Below are positions 1-5,641 of a stretch of 9,651 nt of DNA, piece after piece. The stretch is from CAYHIN01 sp964356705 (GTDB taxonomy: Bacteria; Patescibacteriota; Microgenomatia; CAZETR01; Amesbacteraceae). The position numbers and the translations under genes were made by a program. Each line of letters begins with the position of its first letter. Position 1 is the first letter of the stretch. The stretch lies in the NCBI GenBank assembly GCA_964356705.1, contig CAYHIN010000029.1, positions 1 to 9,651 of the forward strand, given 5' to 3'. Below the pieces are notes generated by a model, which worked only from the letters and a program-made list of their open reading frames with translations, did not search any database and was not told the DNA's origin.

Positions 1-17
1 GTGGGTCATTTTGTATC

Positions 18-632
18 TTAGTCCTCAGGTAACAAAACCAATGGGTATACTTCTTCGAATCTCTGCTTGGCCAATTCCTTAAAATCATATGTTCTCCTAT
101 TCATTCCTCGATAAACAATATTCCCTTTTTCTCTCAGCAAGGATATATGTATATGTTGGCTATGTACGATAGGAAGAACTCCTAGGCTTTGAGAAATATC
201 ACCTACACCATCCCTAATTGTATTTATGTCAGAATGATATCCAACCACATCCATCTTAGGACTGGTCCTAAATTCTATTCCTATCCTACCTAAATCTGTG
301 TTACTTCCACCTTTTTTTATCGCCAACTCTTCTGCCCAAGATCTAATTTTTGCAACTTTCTTACTATGAGACTCACCATAATTTGGATTTTTATGAGCTG
401 GTCCAGCTTTTGCAGTCACCGGATCCACCTCTGGTGAGAAAAAATATACTTCCAATTCCGTGCCTACTCCCAACCTTCTTTTAATACCCCCCCCAGTCTG
501 AGCCCCAGCCAGGGATTTAGCTACTTGGGTTGCAAGATAATCTGCTTCAAGTTGCACAACTTTTGTAGGAGGTTGCAGAAAAACTTGGGGGCTCATGTTT
601 TCAGGATTGTAGGGCTTATATTGATCAACCAT
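18..632 (-). CDS. Short amidoligase / glutamate-cysteine-ligase-like protein (putative)
   Basis: This 204-residue soluble protein has no signal peptide or membrane segment. Three motifs suggest the carboxylate-amine ligase (GCS/glutamine-synthetase-like) superfamily: GTELEVYFF at residues 57-65, GIEFRTSP at 118-125, and the His-rich strand HSQHIHISL at 157-165. In that superfamily such acidic and His residues on beta strands bind metal-ATP and the acceptor, and the enzymes form amide or peptide bonds. That function is inferred here. The protein is shorter than classical members of the superfamily, so it may be a minimal or C-terminally shortened form. The start at 632 is supported by a strong promoter whose -10 lies 7 bases upstream. 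It is transcribed away from yvcK, and its composition is AT-richer than the core genes. A run of eight G on the coding strand (487-494) encodes consecutive glycines near residues 47-49. The family call is moderate and the substrate is unknown. Confidence 0.5.
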   Translation of the reverse strand: MVDQYKPYNPENMSPQVFLQPPTKVVQLEADYLATQVAKSLAGAQTGGGIKRRLGVGTELEVYFFSPEVDPVTAKAGPAHKNPNYGESHSKKVAKIRSWAEELAIKKGGSNTDLGRIGIEFRTSPKMDVVGYHSDINTIRDGVGDISQSLGVLPIVHSQHIHISLLREKGNIVYRGMNRRTYDFKELAKQRFEEVYPLVLLPED

Positions 633-639
633 TCGTAAT

Positions 640-668
640 ATTATAGGACATAATGGCTAGAATTTCAA
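640..668 (-). promoter_or_regulatory. Promoter of the amidoligase-like gene, leaderless type
   Basis: On the minus strand, TTGAAA (663-668) and TATAAT (640-645) are separated by exactly 17 bases. The -10 box ends 7 bases before the ATG at 632. Transcription would therefore begin at or next to the start codon, and there is no room for a Shine-Dalgarno site. The match to a sigma-70 promoter is seen directly; leaderless initiation is inferred. Confidence 0.75.
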
Positions 669-741
669 TTCTATGAAAAACCTCAAACTGATCCCAATCT
701 ACACGTCAAATGTACTCCACCGTGTTAAAATTCACCACAAC

Positions 742-1746
742 ATGTCCAAGCCTCTTCCCAAAGTCGTCATCGTAGGTGGTGGCACTGGCACTTTTACCAT
801 TCTTTCCGGTCTCAAAAAATATCCTCTGGATCTCACAGCCATCATTTCCATGACCGATTCCGGCGGCAGCAATCGCATTATCCGAGACGAATTTGGCTTG
901 CTCCCCACTTCTGATATTCGTCAGTGTATTACCGCTCTAGCCGACGAAAGCCAGCACGATCTTCTTCGTAAATTATTCACTTATCGGTACGAATCTGGTA
1001 CGGGCATTTCCGGCATGACCTTTGGCAATTTACTTATGGCGGCCCTCACCAATATTTTAGGTTCCCAAGAAAAAGCCATCGTAGAGACGTGCAAACTGCT
1101 AGCTGTAAAAGGCCAGATTATCCCCGTGACATTAGACAACGTTCACCTAGTCGCCCGCTATGACCACGGCAAGCAAGTTCTCGGCGAACATTTTATTGAC
1201 GAACCAGATCTTCAGACCGGCCAGCACCAGATAGTGGAGCTGGAAACCATTCCCAAAGCCGTCGCAAATCCCAAAGCTATTCAAGCTATTCTAGAAGCGG
1301 ATCTCGTAGTCCTAGGCCCGGGCGACCTTTTTACCAGCATCATTTGCAATTTAGTAGTAGGTGGTATTCCAGAAGCCCTAGCAAAATCCAAAGCCAAAAA
1401 AGTATATGTGGTAAATCTCATGACTAGATTCGGCCAAACGAGTAACTTCAATTCCCAAGACCATCTCACCACTCTCGAAAAATATCTGGCTCCAGCCAAA
1501 ATCGATGTCTGTCTGGTCAACTCCACTTCAAAGTTTCCTCCTTCTATTCTCAAGCGCTATGCCCAAGAACAAGCCTATCCAGTCAAAAATCACCTTACCT
1601 CCACAAAAAATCTGTCCGTCATTCACACCGACTTCGTCTCAAATGCAATCTTTGTCCCCTCCAAATCAGACAAACTCAAAAGAAGTCTCATCCGCCACGA
1701 CAGCACCAAGCTTGCCAAAGCTATCATGGCCGTGCTACAATCTTGA
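742..1746 (+). CDS. yvcK: Gluconeogenesis factor YvcK / CofD-like family protein
   Basis: This 334-residue cytoplasmic protein belongs to the YvcK/CofD-like family. In other bacteria YvcK binds UDP-sugars and affects carbon metabolism, cell shape and cell-wall precursor flux. The sequence shows the N-terminal nucleotide-binding loop GGGTG (12-16), the DSGGS motif (39-43), LLPTSDIRQC (53-62), GMTFGNL (91-97) and GPGDLFTS (192-199), all in family order and at near-normal length. The frame is open upstream to an ATG at 673. I prefer 742 because it puts the first beta strand (KVVIVGGG) a few residues from the N-terminus, as is usual in the family; the extra 23 residues resemble nothing. A weak -10-like TAAAAT (726-731) lies 10 bases before 742. 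The gene ends at TGA just before an intrinsic terminator, so it is a separate unit from secE. In CPR-type genomes its usual partners (rapZ, whiA) may be elsewhere; they are not in this window. Confidence 0.93.
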   Translation: MSKPLPKVVIVGGGTGTFTILSGLKKYPLDLTAIISMTDSGGSNRIIRDEFGLLPTSDIRQCITALADESQHDLLRKLFTYRYESGTGISGMTFGNLLMAALTNILGSQEKAIVETCKLLAVKGQIIPVTLDNVHLVARYDHGKQVLGEHFIDEPDLQTGQHQIVELETIPKAVANPKAIQAILEADLVVLGPGDLFTSIICNLVVGGIPEALAKSKAKKVYVVNLMTRFGQTSNFNSQDHLTTLEKYLAPAKIDVCLVNSTSKFPPSILKRYAQEQAYPVKNHLTSTKNLSVIHTDFVSNAIFVPSKSDKLKRSLIRHDSTKLAKAIMAVLQS

Positions 1747-1747
1747 C

Positions 1748-1774
1748 AACAAGCCGTAAGGCTTTGTTTTTTTT
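1748..1774 (+). terminator. Intrinsic terminator after yvcK
   Basis: AAGCC (1751-1755), loop GTAA (1756-1759) and GGCTT (1760-1764) form a 5-bp stem, extended outward across a one-base bulge. An uninterrupted run of eight T follows at 1767-1774. It begins 2 bases after the yvcK stop codon and ends just before the secE -10 box. Confidence 0.8.
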
Positions 1775-1781
1775 GATAGGA

Positions 1782-1787
1782 TATACT
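1782..1787 (+). promoter_or_regulatory. -10 box of the secE-nusG-rplK operon
   Basis: TATACT ends 6 bases before the secE ATG at 1794, which implies a leaderless transcript. The -35 position (about 1759-1764) falls inside the yvcK terminator stem and has no good match, so only the -10 element is claimed. Confidence 0.55.
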
Positions 1788-1793
1788 TAAAAC

Positions 1794-1973
1794 ATGAATC
1801 CAGTCGCATATCTCAAAGACACCATTGCCGAGCTCAAGGCAGTCCGCTGGCCCACTCGCCAGACCACACTGCATCTGACAGCCGTCGTCATCGGTATCTC
1901 GATCCTAGTCGGCGCCTACGTAGGTGCACTCGACGTCACATTTACCAAACTATTATCACTCATCATCAAATAA
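1794..1973 (+). CDS. secE: Preprotein translocase subunit SecE
   Basis: This 59-residue protein is the small membrane subunit that clamps the SecY channel in the Sec translocon. Reading from the ATG at 1794 shows the classic single-helix bacterial layout. An amphipathic N-terminal helix carries the conserved patch ELKAVRWPTR (residues 13-22, the family's E-L-K-x-V-x-W-P-T-R signature). One transmembrane segment follows at about 27-46 (TAVVIGISILVGAYVGAL), then a short tail. The length is typical of single-helix SecE. The next gene starts within its stop codon (TAATG, 1971-1975), which indicates translational coupling. Its place directly before nusG is the standard bacterial order and supports the call. 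Confidence 0.95.
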   Translation: MNPVAYLKDTIAELKAVRWPTRQTTLHLTAVVIGISILVGAYVGALDVTFTKLLSLIIK

Positions 1974-2599
1974 TGACCGATACAGACATCACCCAACCAG
2001 TCGCCAATATTGCCGAACGCGGCCTAGGTGGCAAAGCCATCCCCGGCCACATGGTCATCAACACTGACCCATCTGACGCTGCCAAGTGGTACGTGGTCCA
2101 CACCTATTCCGGCCACGAAGCCCGAGTCGCCGAGACCCTGCGCCAAAGGGTCGCAACCCTCGGCCAGACAGACAAAGTCTTTGAGCTTTTGATCCCCACC
2201 CAGGACAAGATCCACATCAAGCACGGCAAAAAGTATTCTCTCAAGGAAAAAATCTTCCCAGGCTACCTGCTCATCAAGATGGTCGTCGATGACGATTCCT
2301 GGCTAGTAGTCAGGACCACCCAGGGTATCACCGGTTTCGTAGGCGTGGGCAACAAGCCCACTCCCCTAACCATCAAAGAAGTCGAAGCCATCATGCAGTT
2401 TGCTCAGCTAGGAGCGCCAAAGTTCAAGACAAATTTCTCCCTCGGCGAAGCCGTCAAGATCACCGACGGTCCATTCTCCGACTTTTTGGGCAGTATCGAG
2501 TCCATCGACGAGGCTCATGGTAAACTCAAAGTCCTGGTATCCATCTTCGGCCGCGAGACTCCAGTCGAATTAGACTTTTTACAGGTCAAAAAAATATAA
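1973..2599 (+). CDS. nusG: Transcription termination/antitermination protein NusG
   Basis: This 208-residue protein binds RNA polymerase across the clamp, suppresses pausing, and links transcription to Rho or to the ribosome. The NGN domain begins at KWYVVHTYSGHE (38-49) and includes IFPGYLLIKM (94-103) and the region ending in TTQGITGFVG. The C-terminal KOW domain starts near 158 (GEAVKITDGPFSDFLG) and ends at the C-terminus. About 37 residues precede the NGN domain, which is longer than the short N-terminus of E. coli NusG and looks unstructured and Pro/Gly-rich. An internal ATG at 2051 would shorten this to about a dozen residues, but the TAATG overlap with secE favours 1973. The gene is GC-rich (40 of 60 bases G or C in 2101-2160 by hand count), unlike the accessory genes. 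Confidence 0.96.
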   Translation: MTDTDITQPVANIAERGLGGKAIPGHMVINTDPSDAAKWYVVHTYSGHEARVAETLRQRVATLGQTDKVFELLIPTQDKIHIKHGKKYSLKEKIFPGYLLIKMVVDDDSWLVVRTTQGITGFVGVGNKPTPLTIKEVEAIMQFAQLGAPKFKTNFSLGEAVKITDGPFSDFLGSIESIDEAHGKLKVLVSIFGRETPVELDFLQVKKI

Positions 2600-2600
2600 T

Positions 2601-3026
2601 ATGGCTCCAAAAAAAATCAAAGTAGTTCTCAAACTTAACCTCCCCGCAGGAAGCGCTACTCCCGCCCCTCCGGTCGGTCCAGCCCTAGGTCAGCACGGCA
2701 TACCTATCATGGACTTTGTAAAGCAGTACAACGACCGCACAAAGGACCAAAAGGGCGACATCATCCCAGCAGTCATCACAGTCTACGAAGATCGCTCGTT
2801 TACCTTTGTCACCAAGCTTCCCCCAGTCTCCGCCATGATCAAAAAGACCTTGGGACTAGAACTAGCCTCCAAGAAACCCGGCCGAGAGCCAGCCGGCACT
2901 CTGACAAAAGCTCAAGTCAGGGCCATCGCCGAAAAGAAACTAGGAGACTTAAACACAGACGATCTAAACGCAGCCATGAATTCCGTAACTGGCACCGCTA
3001 GAAGCATGGGTATTAAAGTAGCGTAA
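2601..3026 (+). CDS. rplK: 50S ribosomal protein L11
   Basis: This 141-residue protein, of normal L11 length, binds 23S rRNA at the GTPase-associated centre and is needed for factor-dependent GTP hydrolysis and the stringent response. The N-terminal domain carries KVVLKLNLPAGSATPAPPVG (7-26) with the Pro-rich PPVGPALGQHG stretch. The rRNA-binding C-terminal domain follows the linker near residue 72 and ends with VTGTARSMGIKVA. It begins one base after the nusG stop, so it is co-transcribed with secE and nusG. In most bacteria rplA (L1) follows directly. Here the next genes are unrelated and on the other strand, and a second copy of the final codons lies 63 bases downstream. Confidence 0.98.
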   Translation: MAPKKIKVVLKLNLPAGSATPAPPVGPALGQHGIPIMDFVKQYNDRTKDQKGDIIPAVITVYEDRSFTFVTKLPPVSAMIKKTLGLELASKKPGREPAGTLTKAQVRAIAEKKLGDLNTDDLNAAMNSVTGTARSMGIKVA

Positions 3027-3089
3027 AGCCCGCTTCGCCCTTCCGTAGCTTTAGCGTAGGAGGGCCCCATGGGCATCAAAGTATCTTAA
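3006..3089 (+). repeat. Duplicated rplK 3' end flanking a hairpin
   Basis: The last six sense codons and stop of rplK (3006-3026, coding MGIKVA) recur at 3069-3089, coding MGIKVS followed by TAA. Seventeen of 21 positions match, and two of the four differences are silent third-position changes. The offset of 63 bases keeps the second copy in the rplK frame. Between them lie 42 bases with a GC-rich hairpin. The second copy overlaps the stop codon of the minus-strand gene through the palindrome CTTAAG. This may be a target duplication, a recombination scar or the remnant of an older rplK end. Confidence 0.7.
3037..3065 (+). terminator. GC-rich hairpin after rplK (terminator or dispersed repeat)
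   Basis: GCCCTTC (3037-3043) pairs with GGAGGGC (3059-3065), including one G-T pair; further weak pairing leads toward the loop TTTA. It sits 10 bases after the rplK stop. No T-run follows, so it would be a poor Rho-independent terminator. It could be an mRNA-end stabiliser or a member of a repeat family dispersed in the genome. Confidence 0.5.
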
Positions 3090-3664
3090 GCTATATTCTT
3101 TTTATTCTCCGATTCTATAGCATTCTCCAATATCCCTCTTATTACCTCACCTCTGGATGACGCCCCGTTTCCAACCAATCTATCGAGGTACTCATCAATT
3201 TGTTTTGTACTCACAAAGGTCGTCTTGGCAGATCTCATTTTAATTGCTGCTCTAGAAAAGAATTTTTCGAGGCAATCTCGAAGTCCATCCTGATCGTAAC
3301 TGGATATTGTCAACAGTCTGGATGGATTGTCCATAAGTGGTGCTCCCGGTTTACCAAATGTTGATCTTTCATATAGATATAAACTGGGTTTACCCAAATA
3401 CAATGCAGTCGCCAATAAAAAACCCAATGTCTGACTGGCTCTACTCATCTCTCCCACAAACACGTCTGATTTTTTCAATCTATTTAACACATCTCTGGGA
3501 TCGAGAATGTTATCATGTGAGTCAACAACCGAATCGGCATTGAAAATAAAAACATATTTCTCAATCTTATGACCCAAATCCTCGATATAAGAAATTACCT
3601 TCAAATGTCTTGCAATCTCGTCAGAATCTTTATCTTTCAAAACATAAGCATAGAATACAACCAT
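3086..3664 (-). CDS. Nucleoside-2-deoxyribosyltransferase-like protein with possible RHH tail
   Basis: This 192-residue soluble protein has a Rossmann-like N-terminal part (about 1-130). Its central motif KSDVFVGEMSRASQTLGFLL (65-84) resembles the region of nucleoside 2-deoxyribosyltransferases and DNPH1-type N-hydrolases that carries the nucleophilic Glu (here E72) in an AE-x-T/S-x-x-S-x-G context. A GKPSLYLYE strand (91-99) follows, as in that family. Those enzymes cleave or exchange the N-glycosidic bond of deoxynucleosides or dNMPs. The second family motif (G-x-E-x-G) is replaced by GFLLATAL, so activity is uncertain. The last 45 residues (TTFVSTKQIDEYLDRLV, then SSRGEVIRGILENAI) read like a ribbon-helix-helix DNA-binding domain: a beta strand, helix, Ser-Arg turn and helix. 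A fused regulator is possible. It is divergent from the methyltransferase gene at 3694 and shares its promoter region. Confidence 0.5.
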   Translation of the reverse strand: MVVFYAYVLKDKDSDEIARHLKVISYIEDLGHKIEKYVFIFNADSVVDSHDNILDPRDVLNRLKKSDVFVGEMSRASQTLGFLLATALYLGKPSLYLYERSTFGKPGAPLMDNPSRLLTISSYDQDGLRDCLEKFFSRAAIKMRSAKTTFVSTKQIDEYLDRLVGNGASSRGEVIRGILENAIESENKKNIA

Positions 3665-3672
3665 CGACTGGA

Positions 3673-3701
3673 AGTATAATATCTTTAAAGAAGATGTTCA
3701 A
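3673..3701 (-). promoter_or_regulatory. Promoter of the deoxyribosyltransferase-like gene
   Basis: On the minus strand, TTGAAC (3696-3701) and TATACT (3673-3678) have a 17-base spacer. The -10 ends 8 bases before the ATG at 3664, so the transcript would be leaderless or nearly so. The -35 lies over the start codon of the divergent gene. Confidence 0.65.
3675..3680 (+). promoter_or_regulatory. -10 box of the divergent methyltransferase gene
   Basis: A perfect TATAAT on the plus strand, 13 bases before the ATG at 3694. It overlaps the minus-strand -10 (3673-3678) by four bases, so the two promoters should compete. No convincing -35 is seen near 3652-3657. Confidence 0.5.
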
Positions 3702-4470
3702 GAAAAAAGCCAATACAGCTTCAAAATACTACTTTAATCACCCTCAAGTTTGGACGACGGTCCGCCAAAGAAGCCTTGATCGAGAAATTATATTTCTAGA
3801 TAGTTTATTTTCAAGCAAAAGAAATATTAATAAAGTCTTAGACGTCGGCTGTGGGTCAGGAATACACTGTCACCGTCTTCAAGAACTTGGTTATAAAACA
3901 ACAGGGATAGACTTGAACAGACACATGATCAAATATGCAAAAACCAATTATCCAAATCTCAATTTTTTTAAACAAGATATGAAAAACATAACACTAAAAA
4001 CCACTTTTGACGCAATAATATGTCTTTGCACGACTTTCTCATTCAATCTAACTAACGATCAGATCCAAAAAACTCTAGCAGGATTTAATAAACTCTTAAA
4101 AAAAGATGGAGTCTTGGTGATAGAAGTCCTCAATCCAATCAGCTTCCTAAGTAAAAATAGATTCACCGGTAGTTTCTTTAGAGAAAACCTAAAATATCTT
4201 AAGACATTAAATTTGAGAATAGATCTTACTCACAAAGTTGATGAAAAAAATCAGATTCTTAACGAAGTACGAAAAACCTACTCGTTAAAAACAAACAAGC
4301 TTTTATCTGAAGATGTTACTCAATTTAGGCTACTCTTTCCCCAAGAACTATCTTTTCATCTAAAAGAAGCGGGTTTCAAGGTGAATGCATTTTATGGCAG
4401 ATACAGGCCAAACTACACCGAACTCGACAAAACTAGATTGATAGTAATCTCACAAAAAGTTGGTACTTGA
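3694..4470 (+). CDS. Class I SAM-dependent methyltransferase
   Basis: This 258-residue protein transfers a methyl group from S-adenosylmethionine to an unknown acceptor. Motif I is VLDVGCGSGIH (48-58). The acidic residue that binds the SAM ribose is D73 in GIDLNRHMI. QDMKNI (94-99) and FDAIICLCTTFSF (105-117) fill the motif II/III positions, and a C-terminal half with FRLLFPQELSFHLKEAGF (211-228) is typical of small-molecule methyltransferases. The frame is open upstream to an ATG at 3610, but that part is antisense to the neighbouring gene and upstream of the TATAAT box, so 3694 is preferred. It is strikingly AT-rich (13 of 60 bases G or C in 3961-4020 by hand count) compared with nusG, which suggests different ancestry or weaker codon selection. 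The HAM1-like gene follows after 32 bases that hold its own promoter. Confidence 0.85.
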   Translation: MFKKKANTASKYYFNHPQVWTTVRQRSLDREIIFLDSLFSSKRNINKVLDVGCGSGIHCHRLQELGYKTTGIDLNRHMIKYAKTNYPNLNFFKQDMKNITLKTTFDAIICLCTTFSFNLTNDQIQKTLAGFNKLLKKDGVLVIEVLNPISFLSKNRFTGSFFRENLKYLKTLNLRIDLTHKVDEKNQILNEVRKTYSLKTNKLLSEDVTQFRLLFPQELSFHLKEAGFKVNAFYGRYRPNYTELDKTRLIVISQKVGT

Positions 4471-4496
4471 AAAAAACCAGATTTTAAGGGTAAAAT
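4467..4496 (+). promoter_or_regulatory. Promoter of the HAM1-like gene, leaderless type
   Basis: TTGAAA (4467-4472, overlapping the stop codon of the methyltransferase) and TAAAAT (4491-4496) have an 18-base spacer. The -10 ends 6 bases before the ATG at 4503, the same leaderless spacing as at secE and the gene at 632. Confidence 0.65.
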
Positions 4497-4502
4497 ACAC
4501 AT

Positions 4503-5054
4503 ATGAATAAAGTGTATCTACTCACGAAAAATGCTGATAAAATTAAAGCAGCAAATCTAATATTCAATCGTTATTCCATAGAGGTTTTTGGCTCAGATAT
4601 CGAAATTCCCGAAATTCAAGCAGACTCCAGTGCCGAAATTGCTAAGGCCACCGTAGAACAAGCCTACAAATTAGAACAAAAACCCTTCATTAGAGAGGAT
4701 CACAGTTTTTTCATAAAAGAACTAGGTATTCCCGGACCATACATGTCCTTTGTAGATAAAAGAATCTCAGTAGATCAACTTCTTAAGATAGTCAACACGC
4801 TTACCTCAAGAGAGGCCTACTTCGAGCTATCTGCAGCATACATTGACAACAATGGTGTCGTAAGCCAGTTCTCATATCAAGTTCCAATAGAATTAGGCAC
4901 AGAGGTCCGAGGAAGTGAGAAGCTTAGATGGGAAAGACTCATGAAATTCCCCGGAGAAGAAAAGGTCTTTGCAGAGTTTGGACCCGACGAAAGAATCGAA
5001 ATCTGGAGCAAAAACTACGAAGACATTGCCAAACTGATTTCCTCCAACAAATAG
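4503..5054 (+). CDS. HAM1/ITPase-family NTP pyrophosphatase-like protein (divergent)
   Basis: This 183-residue protein is related to the HAM1/RdgB family, which hydrolyses non-canonical purine NTPs such as ITP and XTP to the monophosphate and keeps them out of DNA and RNA. The sequence shows TKNADK (8-13, the family T-x-N-x-x-K loop), IPEIQ (35-39), the metal-site segment REDHSFF (64-70, usually E-D-T/S) and GIPGPYM (75-81). The C-terminal half is aberrant. The usual G-W-D-P-I-F and S-H-R-x-x-A motifs, which contact the base, are replaced by RWERLMKFPGEE (142-153) and SKNYEDIAKL (169-178). Substrate choice may therefore differ from ITP, for instance a modified nucleotide. Its stop is one base from the stop of the convergent kinase gene (5056), so no terminator fits between them. 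The fold call is good, the exact reaction uncertain. Confidence 0.72.
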   Translation: MNKVYLLTKNADKIKAANLIFNRYSIEVFGSDIEIPEIQADSSAEIAKATVEQAYKLEQKPFIREDHSFFIKELGIPGPYMSFVDKRISVDQLLKIVNTLTSREAYFELSAAYIDNNGVVSQFSYQVPIELGTEVRGSEKLRWERLMKFPGEEKVFAEFGPDERIEIWSKNYEDIAKLISSNK

Positions 5055-5055
5055 G

Positions 5056-5637
5056 TCACACCATTCCAATAAAACCCCACTCAAAAAGAATTTTGTCAGT
5101 TTCCTCTTTAAAACTATCTACTCTTCCCTCATTGACTACAATTGCATCAGCTTTCTCACGAATCTCCGATATTCCCAAATTCATATCAAAAGCCAACAAG
5201 GCTTCAAACTCCTCTGGACAAAGACTTCTTCCTTCACGCCTGTTGTATCTTTCCAACAATAGATCTCTGTTGGCCTCGATCCATAAGACTTTAGCAGATT
5301 TAGTACCCAATCTTTCTGTCGTTGAATTAATATACGAATATGTTCTCATGCCGTTGATTATGACTGGCGACGCTCCTTCCAAAACGACTCTCTTAACTCT
5401 ATCTACCAACATATTGCCAAAAAAGTCAGAGTCGTCTTTTTCCACTGCCCTAACATATTCACCCATCGACAATTCCCGATATTGTGGACCTCTATCAGCA
5501 TACAAGCCTCTCATCAATCCCCCAGTCTCCACAACTCCAAAATTGTATTCAGAAGTCAGATGTCCGCAAAGCTCGGTTTTCCCTGCTGCATGTGGTCCCG
5601 TAAGATAAAGTACCGATGACTCACAACTACCATTCAT
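5056..5637 (-). CDS. P-loop kinase, dephospho-CoA kinase / nucleotide kinase-like
   Basis: This 193-residue protein has a Walker A loop GPHAAGKT (14-21) after strand VLYLT. The layout then follows the adenylate-kinase/CoaE-like (UPF0200-type) P-loop kinases: a strand ending VIINGMRTYS (92-101, the position of the family's v-I-D-G-I-R), VLWIEANRDLLLERYNRREG (117-136) as the Arg-rich lid, EEFEALLAF (142-150), and ADAIVVNEG (163-171). Such enzymes phosphorylate a nucleotide or nucleoside-like acceptor using ATP. The acceptor here is unknown. It is the last gene of the five-gene minus-strand operon, 4 bases after the preceding methyltransferase gene, so it probably acts on an intermediate of the same pathway. 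No Shine-Dalgarno site is visible. Confidence 0.7.
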   Translation of the reverse strand: MNGSCESSVLYLTGPHAAGKTELCGHLTSEYNFGVVETGGLMRGLYADRGPQYRELSMGEYVRAVEKDDSDFFGNMLVDRVKRVVLEGASPVIINGMRTYSYINSTTERLGTKSAKVLWIEANRDLLLERYNRREGRSLCPEEFEALLAFDMNLGISEIREKADAIVVNEGRVDSFKEETDKILFEWGFIGMV

Positions 5638-5641
5638 AACT

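Noticed and set aside
673..741. Upstream ATG giving yvcK a 23-residue extension
   Set aside because: The extension has no family resemblance. The start at 742 gives the normal YvcK N-terminus.
2595..2600. TATAAT directly before the rplK start
   Set aside because: It abuts the ATG with no room for a start site upstream of the coding region, and it lies in the AT-rich end of nusG. rplK is best read as co-transcribed with nusG.
3036..3089. Strong Rho-independent terminator after rplK
   Set aside because: A stem exists, but no T-run follows it. It is listed as a hairpin of uncertain role.
3610..3693. Longer start for the 3694 methyltransferase
   Set aside because: This part is antisense to the divergent gene and lies upstream of the TATAAT box that most likely drives the gene.
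4928..5608. Plus-strand open frame of about 226 codons across the HAM1-like and kinase genes
   Set aside because: It overlaps two genes with clear motifs, one in the same strand but another frame and one antisense. Its translation is Ser/Leu/Pro-rich without any recognisable motif.
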